Positions 7,421 through 15,944 of a stretch of DNA of 64,000 nucleotides are shown here, one piece after another; position 1 is the stretch's first letter; each line of letters begins with the position of its first letter. The notes under the pieces are model-generated. The model saw only the letters and a list, made by a program, of their open reading frames with translations, did no database searches and was not told where the DNA came from. The position numbers and the translations under genes are program-made. This DNA comes from an uncultured Bulleidia sp. (GTDB lineage Bacteria; Bacillota_I; Bacilli_A; Erysipelotrichales; Erysipelotrichaceae): positions 18,567-82,566 of the forward strand of contig CAKVIS010000005.1 of NCBI GenBank assembly GCA_934754415.1, written 5' to 3'.

Positions 7421-8145
7421 AGATAACCATTCTGACACTTTTCCCTGAAATGTATGAAAACTTTCTGAATACTTCTATTATAGGCAGAAGTATTCAAAGA
7501 GGCATTCTTGAAGTGGAACTTGTAAATATTCGTGACTTTGCACAGGATAAGTTTAAACATGTGGATGATACACCATTTGGCGGAGGGGCAGGCATGGTGA
7601 TGAAATGTCAGCCTGTACTCGATGCGCTGGATAGCGTTAAAGTTGCTGACAGCTATACAATAATGATGAATCCGTCAGGAACTCCATATTCTCAGAAGAA
7701 GGCGCATGAATTATCTTCAAAAGACCATCTGATACTGTTATGTGGACATTATGAGGGACTGGATGCACGTATTAATACGCATTGTGATGAACTGATCTCT
7801 ATCGGAGACTATGTACTGACAGGCGGAGAACTGGCTTCTATGGTGATTGTGGACTCTGTAACGCGATTACTGAAAGGAAGTATCAAACAGGAATCTTACG
7901 AGGATGAATCCTATGAACAGGGGTTGCTGGAATATCCTCAATATACACAGCCAGCAGATTATAAAGGTGATAAGGTGCCTGAAGTTTTACTTTCCGGAAA
8001 TCATGCCAAGATTAAAGAATATCGCTTATTACAGTCTTTACTGCTGACAAGAAAGCAAAGACCTGATCTGTTTGAAAAGTATACACTTTCCAAACAGGAA
8101 AAAAAGCTTCTGGAGAAGTATGATGCAGAACATGAAGAAGGTTAA
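7417..8145 (+). CDS. trmD: tRNA (guanine-N1)-methyltransferase
   Basis: The 242-residue SPOUT methyltransferase makes m1G37 in tRNAs reading CNN and some other codons, preventing +1 frameshifts. Typical signs are the N-terminus MKITILTLFPEMYENFL, the substrate loop PFGGGAGMVM near 50, and the trefoil-knot SAM segment IGDYVLTGGELA near 130. Normal length. It starts at the ATGA overlap with rimM and its last codons overlap the following membrane-protein gene. The usual neighbour rplS is not next; it lies about 7 kb downstream behind unrelated genes, so the classic rimM-trmD-rplS string is broken here. Confidence 0.97.
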   Translation: MKITILTLFPEMYENFLNTSIIGRSIQRGILEVELVNIRDFAQDKFKHVDDTPFGGGAGMVMKCQPVLDALDSVKVADSYTIMMNPSGTPYSQKKAHELSSKDHLILLCGHYEGLDARINTHCDELISIGDYVLTGGELASMVIVDSVTRLLKGSIKQESYEDESYEQGLLEYPQYTQPADYKGDKVPEVLLSGNHAKIKEYRLLQSLLLTRKQRPDLFEKYTLSKQEKKLLEKYDAEHEEG

Positions 8146-8653
8146 AATACTTCTCTGGATCAATTATGCAGTCTTCTTATATCTTTCTTTAGGATGTATT
8201 ACTGGAGTTTTGGATGTAACTGTGCCACTCATATTGCCTTTAGGTAAAAGTTCACTTTTTGAAGATTTGATTTTAGGGGTACTGATAGAAGGCGTGCTGA
8301 TTTTTCAGGCATTGACTGCTTTTCATGGGCTGCTTCAAAAAGACAGAATATCCAGATCGATGTATATCCACTTTCTGTACTGTGCATTCTTTCCGGTCTG
8401 TATATATATTCTCTTATATTGGAATAATGCTTTTCTGCTTATAAATATGGATTTGTATACAATGTCTGGTATGCATTTTTCCATGTGGTGGATACAGTGT
8501 ATTGGCGTTATTTTTTGTGTGTTGTGCATGTTTGATGGTATGTATGGACTGATTTGCCTGAAGAAGATTTTAAAATGTCCATCCTGCGGGACTGTTATAA
8601 AATATGCCAATGGCCGGTATTGTCCAGAATGCGGTACACCATTAGAAAAATGA
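8123..8653 (+). CDS. Four-helix membrane protein with C-terminal zinc ribbon, unknown function
   Basis: The 176-residue protein has four hydrophobic segments (roughly 8-30, 40-65, 82-105, 115-140) and a short cytoplasmic tail with two Cys pairs, CPSCG and CPECG, that would form a zinc ribbon. I chose ATG 8123 because GGAGA (8112-8116) is 6 nt upstream; the next ATG at 8132 is too far from it. The start lies 23 nt inside trmD in another frame, so translation is coupled to trmD and the gene closes this operon. I do not recognise the family; such ribbon-tailed membrane proteins are common in Firmicutes without assigned roles. Confidence 0.7.
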   Translation: MQNMKKVKILLWINYAVFLYLSLGCITGVLDVTVPLILPLGKSSLFEDLILGVLIEGVLIFQALTAFHGLLQKDRISRSMYIHFLYCAFFPVCIYILLYWNNAFLLINMDLYTMSGMHFSMWWIQCIGVIFCVLCMFDGMYGLICLKKILKCPSCGTVIKYANGRYCPECGTPLEK

Positions 8654-8692
8654 TACTGTATCAGTCATTTTTATATATGTTTTAAAAATGTG

Positions 8693-8737
8693 ACCAATAT
8701 TCCATGGTATACTTTTCATGGAATGTTGGTTTTTTTC
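8693..8737 (+). terminator. Strong terminator of the ffh-trmD operon
   Basis: A 14-bp stem (8693-8706 with 8717-8730) carrying one G-U wobble and a 10-nt loop, followed by seven T. It closes the operon; an upstream weaker hairpin (8646-8653/8665-8672) overlaps the stop codon of the membrane gene. Confidence 0.85.
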
Positions 8738-8789
8738 TGGTTGTATAGTTGTATATCTTATTGCGGATCTGCAGGAAGGGAGATTCTCC

Positions 8790-11630
8790 ATGACTAAAAA
8801 ACTGCTGACTTTGGATGGTTTGAAAAAAGTTTTTTATGTATTAATGGCAGCTGTTTTTTGCTGGTTTCTTTTCATGCAGTTTTGTGGTGCAAATGAACAG
8901 CAGAATACTCTGCAAGCGGAATCTGTTGAGTACTCCTATCCTGTATTTTGGGAAAAGGGAGATGGATCTTCAGAAGAAATTGCCATACCAGGTGAGTATG
9001 ATGTTCCTGCAGGGCAGACTATGGTACTTATAAGTATGCTGCCTGAGGATTATGACGAATCCAGTATTGCCATACGTTCTTCTTTACAGGATGTAAGGAT
9101 ATATATAGACGGAGAATTAAGACAGGAATATTCTACACAAAGTACTAGAATGGCAGGGAAAAACTCAGCCAGTCGGTATGTTTTCTGCAACACTTCCTAT
9201 AAAGATGCGGGAAAACAATTGCGTATAGAGCTGACCACGTATACTTCTAATTATTCTGGTGTAGTGAATCAGATTTATTCAGGAAGTGAAACAGATATCT
9301 GGCAACATATTTATAATCAGTTTGGTTTTTCTACCTATATTGCTGTTTTTATTCTGCTGGCTGGTCTGACTTCTGTGATATTCAGTGTGGCTTTAAGATT
9401 TGCCTATCATTCCACCTTTGAAATGGAGTATTTTGGCTGGTGTATGATTATGGGTTCGGTATGGATTCTTGGAGAATCCAAAATCCGCCAGATTCTTGTC
9501 CCGAATGCTTCTGCACTTGCGTCGTTATGCTTTGTAATGATTATGCTGTGCCCGTTACCATTGCTGTTTTATGCGGACAGTATTCAAAAAGGAATACATC
9601 GCCGTTTATATCTTTTTCTTGGCATGGTTGCTCTTGCTGATTTTACGATTTGTTCTTTATTATATTACACAGGTATAAAAGACTATATCGAGACTCTTCC
9701 GATAGGGCAATGCATCCTTGTGGTTGTTTTGTTACTTGTGTTTATACATTTATGTTTGTATGTTCGCTCAAGTAAATTGAAATCAGATTATATTCTTCTG
9801 GTGGGGTTATTTCTGATTATTCTATGTGTAAGTATTGAATCGGCATCTGTATATTTTATGACAACCATATCCGGTATTTTTGTAGGTGTAGGAATGATGG
9901 TTTTGCTGTTAGTGAATCTTACGCGTACCATAGAGAATATACAGGCAATGGAAGCTGCACGCAGACGTGAGGAACTTGAAAAAGAACAGAAACAGACAGA
10001 GGCTATGACATTACAGATGATGAGAATGCTCTCTGTGACAGTGGAAGCTAAGGATGAGTATACTCGCGGACATTCTCAAAGAGTGGCGGAATATGCTGCT
10101 TTAATTGCTGAGGAACTTGGCTGGAGCGAGGAAGAAATTCAAACCCTGAAAAACTGTGCGTATTTACATGATATTGGCAAAATAGGTATTCCTGACCATC
10201 TCTGGAATAAGCCGGGAAGGCTTACTGAAGATGAATATACTTTGATAAAACAACATACTGTTATTGGTGCAAATATACTGAAAGGTGTTACTATGGTTCC
10301 TCATCTATCAGAAGTGACAAGAAGTCATCATGAACGATATGATGGAACAGGGTATCCGGATGGTTTGAAAGGCAAGGAAATCCCACTGTATGCACGGATT
10401 GTGTCTGTGGCAAATTGCTTTGATGCCATGCATTCCAGACGTATCTATCGCGAAGCTCTTCCTGTGGAAACCATTAAAGAAAAAATATCTCAGAATGCCG
10501 GTACGCAGTTTGATCCTGAAATTGCACAGATTTTTTTACGGTTGATGGAAGAAGGAAAATTGGAATCGGCTGTTGCCAAAGCAGATACAAATACTCATCA
10601 TGATTTCCCTGTTCCATCCTATGAATTAACGATGAACAGGTTTATAGCAGACGTCGTAAATGCTTTTAAAGGACAGGAAGATAAGAAGAGTTATGACATG
10701 CTGACAGGTCTTCCATCCAGAAATCTGGGAGAAATTCTGATTGCCCATGCCATGAAAAAATCTGAAGGCTGTCTTGCTTTTATAGACATGGATAATCTTA
10801 AAAAAATCAATGACCTCTATGGGCATAAGGCAGGAGATCGTGCTTTGAAAACCCTGGGTGCTTTACTGACACAGTTTAATGCAAATGCTGCAGCTTGTCG
10901 TCTTGGGGGCGATGAATTCCTTCTGTTTCTTCCGAATGATTCTCGTGAACAGATTAAACAGATCATGTCGGAACTTTTCAGACAGTTCTATGAACTGACT
11001 GAAAATGATGCTGAAATTCATTTCGCATCTCTATCTGCAGGTTTATGCATGAGTACTGTACAGGATACCTTTGCAGATTGTTATACAAAGGCGGATAAAG
11101 CTTTATATTTTGTAAAACAGAATGGAAAGAACCAGTTCTCTTTCTTTGATGAAATTATTAAGGCATCCACTAATGGAACTGCAAGTGTAAATAACCTTCA
11201 ACAGATTGCAGATGCTTTACAGAAGAGTGGCAGTTATACTGGTGCTTTGAATCTGGATTATAGAGAATTTACAAAGCAGTTTGAATATATTCGTCAGCTG
11301 AGTTTACGCAATCACTGGAAATGCTATCTTGTGATGGTGACGATGAAACCATCCTCAGATATCATGCTATCTATTGATGAAATAGAACAGGCGTTATCCG
11401 CAATGGGAGACGCTATTCAAAATACTATTCGCAAAGTAGATATATGTACAAGGTACAGTGAAATGCAATATCTGATTATTTTATCGCAGCCGGAAGAAGA
11501 AAAAATCAGTGTCATAATGGAACGTATTTTCACTCAATACCGTTTAAAGATGAACATTTCTGAGTTTCTGCCTGTATATGAGTATATTTGTATGGATGAA
11601 AAAAGGGAAAGAGGTAAATTCAGACAGTAA
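8790..11630 (+). CDS. Membrane c-di-GMP enzyme: HD-GYP phosphodiesterase plus GGDEF cyclase domains
   Basis: 946 residues. An N-terminal membrane anchor (about 12-32) and an extracytoplasmic beta-rich sensor (about 35-165) precede roughly seven membrane helices (170-385). A coiled linker leads to an HD-GYP domain with HDIGK at 460-464 and HHERYDGTGYP at 513-523, then a GGDEF domain with an intact GGDEF at 706-710 after FIDMDNLKKIND. The last 170 residues resemble a second GGDEF fold lacking the signature. By family knowledge it should both hydrolyse and make c-di-GMP, or one domain regulates the other. Start 8790 follows AGGAAGGGAGA; an in-frame ATG at 8718 lies inside the upstream terminator and is rejected. 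Monocistronic. Confidence 0.9.
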   Translation: MTKKLLTLDGLKKVFYVLMAAVFCWFLFMQFCGANEQQNTLQAESVEYSYPVFWEKGDGSSEEIAIPGEYDVPAGQTMVLISMLPEDYDESSIAIRSSLQDVRIYIDGELRQEYSTQSTRMAGKNSASRYVFCNTSYKDAGKQLRIELTTYTSNYSGVVNQIYSGSETDIWQHIYNQFGFSTYIAVFILLAGLTSVIFSVALRFAYHSTFEMEYFGWCMIMGSVWILGESKIRQILVPNASALASLCFVMIMLCPLPLLFYADSIQKGIHRRLYLFLGMVALADFTICSLLYYTGIKDYIETLPIGQCILVVVLLLVFIHLCLYVRSSKLKSDYILLVGLFLIILCVSIESASVYFMTTISGIFVGVGMMVLLLVNLTRTIENIQAMEAARRREELEKEQKQTEAMTLQMMRMLSVTVEAKDEYTRGHSQRVAEYAALIAEELGWSEEEIQTLKNCAYLHDIGKIGIPDHLWNKPGRLTEDEYTLIKQHTVIGANILKGVTMVPHLSEVTRSHHERYDGTGYPDGLKGKEIPLYARIVSVANCFDAMHSRRIYREALPVETIKEKISQNAGTQFDPEIAQIFLRLMEEGKLESAVAKADTNTHHDFPVPSYELTMNRFIADVVNAFKGQEDKKSYDMLTGLPSRNLGEILIAHAMKKSEGCLAFIDMDNLKKINDLYGHKAGDRALKTLGALLTQFNANAAACRLGGDEFLLFLPNDSREQIKQIMSELFRQFYELTENDAEIHFASLSAGLCMSTVQDTFADCYTKADKALYFVKQNGKNQFSFFDEIIKASTNGTASVNNLQQIADALQKSGSYTGALNLDYREFTKQFEYIRQLSLRNHWKCYLVMVTMKPSSDIMLSIDEIEQALSAMGDAIQNTIRKVDICTRYSEMQYLIILSQPEEEKISVIMERIFTQYRLKMNISEFLPVYEYICMDEKRERGKFRQ

Positions 11631-11641
11631 ATGATTATCTG

Positions 11642-11687
11642 AAACATAACTAATGAATGTGATGGCATTTATGGTTATGTTTTTTTA
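11642..11687 (+). terminator. Terminator after the HD-GYP/GGDEF gene
   Basis: AAACATAAC (11642-11650) pairs with GTTATGTTT (11674-11682), with a long AT-rich loop and a T-run. Confidence 0.7.
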
Positions 11688-11694
11688 TGTAAGA

Positions 11695-11722
11695 AAGCCA
11701 TCGTGAACCCTCATGATGGCTT
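11695..11722 (-). terminator. Terminator of the DUF1836 gene
   Basis: AAGCCATC / GATGGCTT, a perfect 8-bp stem with a 12-nt loop. On the minus strand it is followed by TCTTT. Confidence 0.7.
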
Positions 11723-11729
11723 GTGAACG

Positions 11730-12224
11730 TTATGCCTGTTTGTATTGTGCAAAATATCTTTCCAGATACATTTTATGTGCTACAGCAATTGTGATGTTGT
11801 TCAGAGCTGTTTCTTCATCTGAAGAGAAATTAGAAGAAATCACAGAGGTATCCTGAAATCCATGTACTGTCGCAAGCATTCTGTCTTTAAAAAGAGAATA
11901 GGCTTCCTCAGTAGCAGACAGAGTAGTTCTGTTTTGAAGGCAGATACGAATATATTCCATGGACAGTACGTTTTTTGCGATGGCAATGAAAAATAATGTG
12001 GCTATCTGATCTCTGCTGTACATTTTTTTATGCGGACTGGAAACCAGTTTACTTTTAACATAGTTACTGACCATCGAACTGGTGATGTTCATCTCTTCAA
12101 AATCTGTAAAGAAGCTGTTGATATATTTTACTACCTGTTCAAGATATAATCCGACATCAGGTATTTCAGCGTATGCAGGTAAATGAAAGTCCTGTAAAGC
12201 CTGTATGTTCTGTATGTTTTTCAT
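11730..12224 (-). CDS. DUF1836 protein, MerR-like DNA-binding regulator candidate
   Basis: The 164-residue protein matches the DUF1836 pattern: LPAYAEIPDVGLYLEQVVKY near 14-33, then a helix-turn-helix-like segment ending NYVKSKLVSSPHKKMYSRDQI (split here as NYVKSKLV and KMYSRDQI, about 54-73). DUF1836 proteins resemble the DNA-binding part of MerR regulators but have no assigned regulon. Start at 12224 fits the conserved N-terminus. There is no ribosome site: a minus-strand TTGCAT-17-TATACT promoter ends 6 nt before ATG, so the mRNA is probably leaderless. It diverges from trhA and could act on that promoter (inference). Confidence 0.8.
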   Translation of the reverse strand: MKNIQNIQALQDFHLPAYAEIPDVGLYLEQVVKYINSFFTDFEEMNITSSMVSNYVKSKLVSSPHKKMYSRDQIATLFFIAIAKNVLSMEYIRICLQNRTTLSATEEAYSLFKDRMLATVHGFQDTSVISSNFSSDEETALNNITIAVAHKMYLERYFAQYKQA

Positions 12225-12230
12225 GCTTTT

Positions 12231-12259
12231 AGTATAAATGGATTCTTTAAACTATGCAA
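12231..12259 (-). promoter_or_regulatory. Promoter of the DUF1836 gene (leaderless)
   Basis: Minus-strand TTGCAT (12254-12259), 17-nt spacer, TATACT (12231-12236). The ATG begins 6 nt after the -10, with no Shine-Dalgarno. Confidence 0.65.
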
Positions 12260-12277
12260 TAGCACTTGGATTATCTC

Positions 12278-12306
12278 TTGACAGGTTATTCAAAAACCTC
12301 TAACAT
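12278..12306 (+). promoter_or_regulatory. trhA promoter
   Basis: TTGACA (12278-12283), 17-nt spacer, TAACAT (12301-12306). The spacer holds the small dyad AGGTT-N7-AACCT, a possible operator site. Confidence 0.6.
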
Positions 12307-12358
12307 ACTAATAGGAGTTAATGAAAAACCGATGACAGGATATCAGGAGGTATAGAAT

Positions 12359-13060
12359 ATGACAGTACTACCAAAAAACTCACCTTTTATGGAAGAAAAA
12401 TTATTTACAGTAAAAGACCCAATGAGCGCATTAACGCATTTGATTGGTGCTGTTTGCAGTATCTTTGCCATGCCGGTTTTACTTATACATGCAAGTCAGT
12501 ATGATGCGACAAGAATGGATCTGATTGCCTACATGATCTTTATGCTGAGCATGATTCTGCTATATAGTGCAAGTACCGTATATCATTCCTTCAGTATCTC
12601 TTATAAAGTGAATAAAATACTTAAAAAGATTGATCATATGATGATATTCATCATGATTGCCGGTTCTTATACGCCTGTGGCTTTAATTGCAGTGGGAGGG
12701 ACAAAAGGGCTGATTTTATTTGCGTCTGTCTGGACAATGGCTATTTTGGGAATGATTTTCAAATTCTGCTTTGTGACATGTCCTAAATGGGTATCTTCTG
12801 TGATTTATACATGTATGGGATGGACATGTGTATTCTTTATGAAGGATATTGTAGCTTCTATTCCTTTTGCTGGTTTTATGTGGTTGCTGGCAGGTGGTAT
12901 TCTTTATTCTGTTGGGGCTATTGTATATGCCATGAAGCTGTCTATTTTTGAACGTCCTGTACACGGATTTGGAAATCATGAAATCTTCCATTGCTTTGTA
13001 CTAGCAGGAAGTGTATGTCATTTCATCTTTATGTACCAATATCTTGTTTTGCTTGCTTGA
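12359..13060 (+). CDS. trhA: Hemolysin III / TrhA (PAQR) family membrane protein
   Basis: The 233-residue protein has seven predicted membrane helices and the PAQR signature residues: DPMSALTH near 20-27, a HSF...DHM segment near 76-96 and a terminal EIFHCFVLAGSVCHF containing the metal-type histidines. PAQR proteins include adiponectin receptors and the bacterial hemolysin III/YqfA group; bacterial members affect membrane energetics or fluidity but the reaction is unsettled. Start 12359 follows a clear AGGAGG site. Own promoter, divergent from the DUF1836 regulator. The name hemolysin III is historical and does not imply a toxin. Confidence 0.88.
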   Translation: MTVLPKNSPFMEEKLFTVKDPMSALTHLIGAVCSIFAMPVLLIHASQYDATRMDLIAYMIFMLSMILLYSASTVYHSFSISYKVNKILKKIDHMMIFIMIAGSYTPVALIAVGGTKGLILFASVWTMAILGMIFKFCFVTCPKWVSSVIYTCMGWTCVFFMKDIVASIPFAGFMWLLAGGILYSVGAIVYAMKLSIFERPVHGFGNHEIFHCFVLAGSVCHFIFMYQYLVLLA

Positions 13061-13127
13061 ATTATTTTCAGAATGTGAAATAATCATAGTATAAGTTATT
13101 TTTTAAATACTATGGAGATAATGAAAT

Positions 13128-14459
13128 ATGAGATTTGTTGATGTAATTGAAAAAAAAGCCGATGGTGGTGCTTTGACAAAACAGGAAATTGAAGAGATGG
13201 TCAATGGCTTTGTAAAAGGAGATATTCCTGACTATCAGATGTCCAGCATGATGATGGCTATTTTACAAAAAGACATGACTGATCAGGAAATTGCCGATCT
13301 TACAATGGCAATGATGCATTCAGGAGATATTGTGGATCTCAGTGATTTACCCGGAGTGAAAGTGGATAAACACAGTACCGGAGGGGTAGGAGACACAACC
13401 ACATTAGTTGTTGCTCCGCTTGTTGCAGCATGTGGTGGAACTGTTGCTAAAATGAGTGGACGGGGTCTTGGACATACCGGTGGTACCTTGGATAAACTGG
13501 AATCTATCCCGGGTTGTTGTGTTGAACAATCCATGGAATCCTTTAAAAACATTGTCAGAGAAAACGGTGTGGCTGTTATCGGTCAGACTGGTAATCTTGT
13601 ACCGGCAGATAAAAAGATGTATGCCTTAAGAGATGTTACTGCGACTGTTCGTTCCATTCCACTGATTGCGTCCAGTATCATGTCCAAAAAGCTTGCCAGC
13701 GGTGCAGATGCTATTGTTCTTGATGTGAAAACTGGAAGTGGTGCGTTTATGCGTACAAAAGAAGAGGCGTACAGACTTGCACGCACAATGGTAAAAATAG
13801 GTACATTGCTGAATAAACAAGTATGTGCACTTGTGACGGATATGAACCAGCCTTTGGGGAATGCTGTTGGTAATGCCCTGGAAGTACAGGAAGCTGTAGA
13901 ATTATTAAGTGGTAAGATTCCTGAGACGGATCCTTTATATGAGGTATGTATGGTCCTTGGAGAACATATGTTACTTGTCAGTGGTATTACTTCTGATCTT
14001 GAAGAAGGAAGAAAGCTTCTCAGACAGAAAATTGAGGATGGCAGCGGACTTAAAAAATTGCAGCATATGATCACTTTACAGGGAGGAGACGCCTCCTATC
14101 TTACATGTGAAGGTATGGAAAAACTTGTAGAAGTTAAACAGCATATTGATGTATGTGCTCTAAAAGATGGTGTGATTGCCAGTATGCAGGCAGAAAGCAT
14201 TGGTACAGCTGCACAGTTATTAGGAGCAGGCAGAGCAAAGAAAGAGGATACCATTGATCCTTCCGTAGGTCTTGTAATGAAAGTCAGATGCGGAGACAGA
14301 GTCAAAGCTGGTCAGCCGTTATGTACTTTATATGTAAATGAGGATACATATCTTGAAGATGCAAAGCAGTTACTGTTGCAGGCTATTCGTATTGAAGATA
14401 TGTGTACTTCGCATCCGATGATTTATAAAGTCTTTACCAAAGATACACTTGATGAATAG
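13128..14459 (+). CDS. pdp: Pyrimidine-nucleoside phosphorylase
   Basis: The 443-residue protein is a glycosyltransferase family 3/4 phosphorylase splitting thymidine, uridine or deoxyuridine with phosphate to base and (deoxy)ribose-1-phosphate. The signature KHSTGGVGDTTTL near 81-93 and the active-site region SGRGLGHTGGTLDKLE near 110-125 are intact. Length 443 fits the pdp/deoA family (430-440). A weak GGAGA site precedes ATG 13128. No deoC, cdd or nupC lies nearby, so the nucleoside pathway is scattered. An imperfect dyad at 13061-13084 (ATTATTTTCA with TGAAATAAT) upstream might regulate it. DeoA and Pdp cannot be told apart securely by eye. Confidence 0.93.
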   Translation: MRFVDVIEKKADGGALTKQEIEEMVNGFVKGDIPDYQMSSMMMAILQKDMTDQEIADLTMAMMHSGDIVDLSDLPGVKVDKHSTGGVGDTTTLVVAPLVAACGGTVAKMSGRGLGHTGGTLDKLESIPGCCVEQSMESFKNIVRENGVAVIGQTGNLVPADKKMYALRDVTATVRSIPLIASSIMSKKLASGADAIVLDVKTGSGAFMRTKEEAYRLARTMVKIGTLLNKQVCALVTDMNQPLGNAVGNALEVQEAVELLSGKIPETDPLYEVCMVLGEHMLLVSGITSDLEEGRKLLRQKIEDGSGLKKLQHMITLQGGDASYLTCEGMEKLVEVKQHIDVCALKDGVIASMQAESIGTAAQLLGAGRAKKEDTIDPSVGLVMKVRCGDRVKAGQPLCTLYVNEDTYLEDAKQLLLQAIRIEDMCTSHPMIYKVFTKDTLDE

Positions 14460-14472
14460 TTATCTTCCGTTA

Positions 14473-14530
14473 TATGTATAAAACGACCCCGCGAGCTTGT
14501 TGTAATGACAGCATGCGGGGTTTATACATA
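14473..14530. terminator. Long two-part hairpin between convergent genes
   Basis: Outer stem TATGTATAA (14473-14481) with TTATACATA (14522-14530), and inner GC-rich stem ACCCCGC (14486-14492) with GCGGGGT (14515-14521). No T-run on the plus strand. Probably a terminator for pdp, but unusually long and stable. Confidence 0.5.
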
Positions 14531-14556
14531 GGTGGGTTACGTAAGGTGAAAAGAAA

Positions 14557-14577
14557 AAAGCTTCAGGTAGAAGCTTT
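14557..14577 (-). terminator. Terminator of the 14.6-15.1 kb gene
   Basis: AAAGCTTC / GAAGCTTT 8-bp stem with a 5-nt loop, overlapping the stop codon, followed on the minus strand by TTTTCTTTT. Confidence 0.75.
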
Positions 14578-15055
14578 ATTTGGATAATGTCTGCAATTTT
14601 CTGACAATTTCTCTTGTCTCAGGCTCATTTAACCATTGAATTCCTTTTTCGGGATCTCTTTTCATAATGACAGCAACACCTCTTGCACTTGGATCTCTGT
14701 AGGAAAGAAGACCAATCTGATCATCATAGCGAATAGAAGGCAATTCTGCTGCATTATAAATAATACGGTACTGTTTTCCAAGTTCAGGAATAGATAGTTC
14801 CACGAGTTCTCTTCTGCCATTATAGCCATCTCCCAGCTGTTCACGAATGACTTTGTTAGTTTCAAAGAAAACTGTATCCATGACTGCATCTGAAGTGTGG
14901 GCTACGTCTATTTTTTTCTTGGAATCGTCCGTGTAATACGTACGTAATACCAGATGACCTTTGATAATGTAAGGATGGTTATTTCCGTATAAAGCAACAG
15001 AGTATACTAAATGATGTCTATAATCAAATGGATAATAAAGTTTATTTTCAGCCAT
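14576..15055 (-). CDS. Hypothetical soluble protein
   Basis: The 159-residue protein has no membrane segment or signal peptide. It is rich in Tyr, His and charged residues, with repeated beta-strand-like stretches and no motif I recognise. The start at 15055 is set by AAGGAG 7 nt upstream; a TTG codon directly before it is in frame but less likely. Good ribosome site, separate terminator and normal codon use indicate a real expressed gene. It diverges from comB across an 80-nt AT-rich gap that must hold both promoters. No function can be given. Confidence 0.65.
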   Translation of the reverse strand: MAENKLYYPFDYRHHLVYSVALYGNNHPYIIKGHLVLRTYYTDDSKKKIDVAHTSDAVMDTVFFETNKVIREQLGDGYNGRRELVELSIPELGKQYRIIYNAAELPSIRYDDQIGLLSYRDPSARGVAVIMKRDPEKGIQWLNEPETREIVRKLQTLSK

Positions 15056-15121
15056 CAATGTTCTCCTTATTTAATTAGTTAAATAATATATATATTTCAA
15101 CATTTTAGCAAGTCATTGTAC

Positions 15122-15127
15122 TATACT
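15122..15127 (+). promoter_or_regulatory. comB -10 box, 7 nt before ATG
   Basis: TATACT ends 7 nt before ATG 15135 and no Shine-Dalgarno is present, so the mRNA would start at the start codon. The -35 is poor. Confidence 0.45.
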
Positions 15128-15134
15128 TAGTGTT

Positions 15135-15830
15135 ATGAAGGTAGAGATATATCACCTGTTGTCAGGTGCAGAAAAAGCTGAAGGCACAGTTGTTGTCATT
15201 GATGTATTCAGAGCCTTTTCTCTGGAAGCGTATATGTTTCAAAAGGGGGTAAAAAAGATTTTTCCTGTTAAGACAGTGGAAGAAGCATTTGCATTAAAAC
15301 AGCAGCATCCGGAATACATTTTATGCGGAGAAAGGAATGGTAAAATCGTAGAAGGTTTTGATGTGGGGAATTCTCCAAGTCAGGTTTCTTCTCTGGATTT
15401 ATATGGAAAATGTGTGATTCATACAACCAGTGCAGGGGTACAGGGACTTGTCAGCTGTATAAAAGCAGACAGGGTACTGACGGGTGCTCTAGTAAATGCA
15501 AAGGCTGTGGCTGAGTATATACGCAGTATACATCCTGATAAGGTTTCACTTGTGGCAATGGGACTGAATGGCAGTCAGAAAACAGACGAAGATGAATTAT
15601 GTGCAAGGTACATACAATCTTTACTGCAAGGTAGTCCTGTGCAGCATATGGAACTATTATGTCAGTCTTTAAAAGAAACGGATGGAAAGAAGTTTTTCGA
15701 TCCTTTGCAGCAGTCAGTGTTTCCAAAACAGGACTTTTATGACTGTATACGTACAGACAGTATTGATGTTGTATTACAGGCTTCAACAGTGAATAGTGTT
15801 TTAACGGTGGAAAATGTAAGAAAACATTGA
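15135..15830 (+). CDS. comB: ComB-family 2-phosphosulfolactate phosphatase homologue
   Basis: The 231-residue protein matches ComB: VVIDVFRAFS near 20-29, CGERNGKIVEGFD near 74-86, GNSP, then HTTSAGVQG near 103-111 and LVAMG. In methanogens ComB dephosphorylates 2-phosphosulfolactate in coenzyme M synthesis. Many Firmicutes carry the family without coenzyme M, so the true substrate here is open. Length is typical. ATG 15135 is the first possible start after an in-frame stop and has no ribosome site. It lies about 115 nt before rplS and may be co-transcribed with it. Confidence 0.85.
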   Translation: MKVEIYHLLSGAEKAEGTVVVIDVFRAFSLEAYMFQKGVKKIFPVKTVEEAFALKQQHPEYILCGERNGKIVEGFDVGNSPSQVSSLDLYGKCVIHTTSAGVQGLVSCIKADRVLTGALVNAKAVAEYIRSIHPDKVSLVAMGLNGSQKTDEDELCARYIQSLLQGSPVQHMELLCQSLKETDGKKFFDPLQQSVFPKQDFYDCIRTDSIDVVLQASTVNSVLTVENVRKH

Positions 15831-15944
15831 AGTTTTCTATTGTCTATGGTAACCTATCCATTGCGTAAAACGCGTCTTTGTTCCGCTGGTCGTTTCTGTT
15901 TGATTATGAGCAAATGATTACTAGATATATGGAGGAAAATTGAA
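15831..15944 (+). promoter_or_regulatory. Candidate leader region of rplS
   Basis: A 114-nt untranslated gap before rplS with a small hairpin GCGT-AAA-ACGC (15863-15873). Firmicute rplS genes often carry an L19 autoregulatory leader (known family); this region has the right position and size, but I cannot confirm the fold by eye. Confidence 0.3.

Noticed and set aside
8718..8789. Earlier start (ATG 8718) for the HD-GYP/GGDEF protein
   Set aside because: It lies in the terminator hairpin of the previous operon and has no ribosome site; ATG 8790 has a strong one.
13283..14305. Long minus-strand open frames opposite pdp
   Set aside because: They are antisense shadows without ribosome sites or recognisable protein patterns, while pdp on the plus strand is a full conserved gene.
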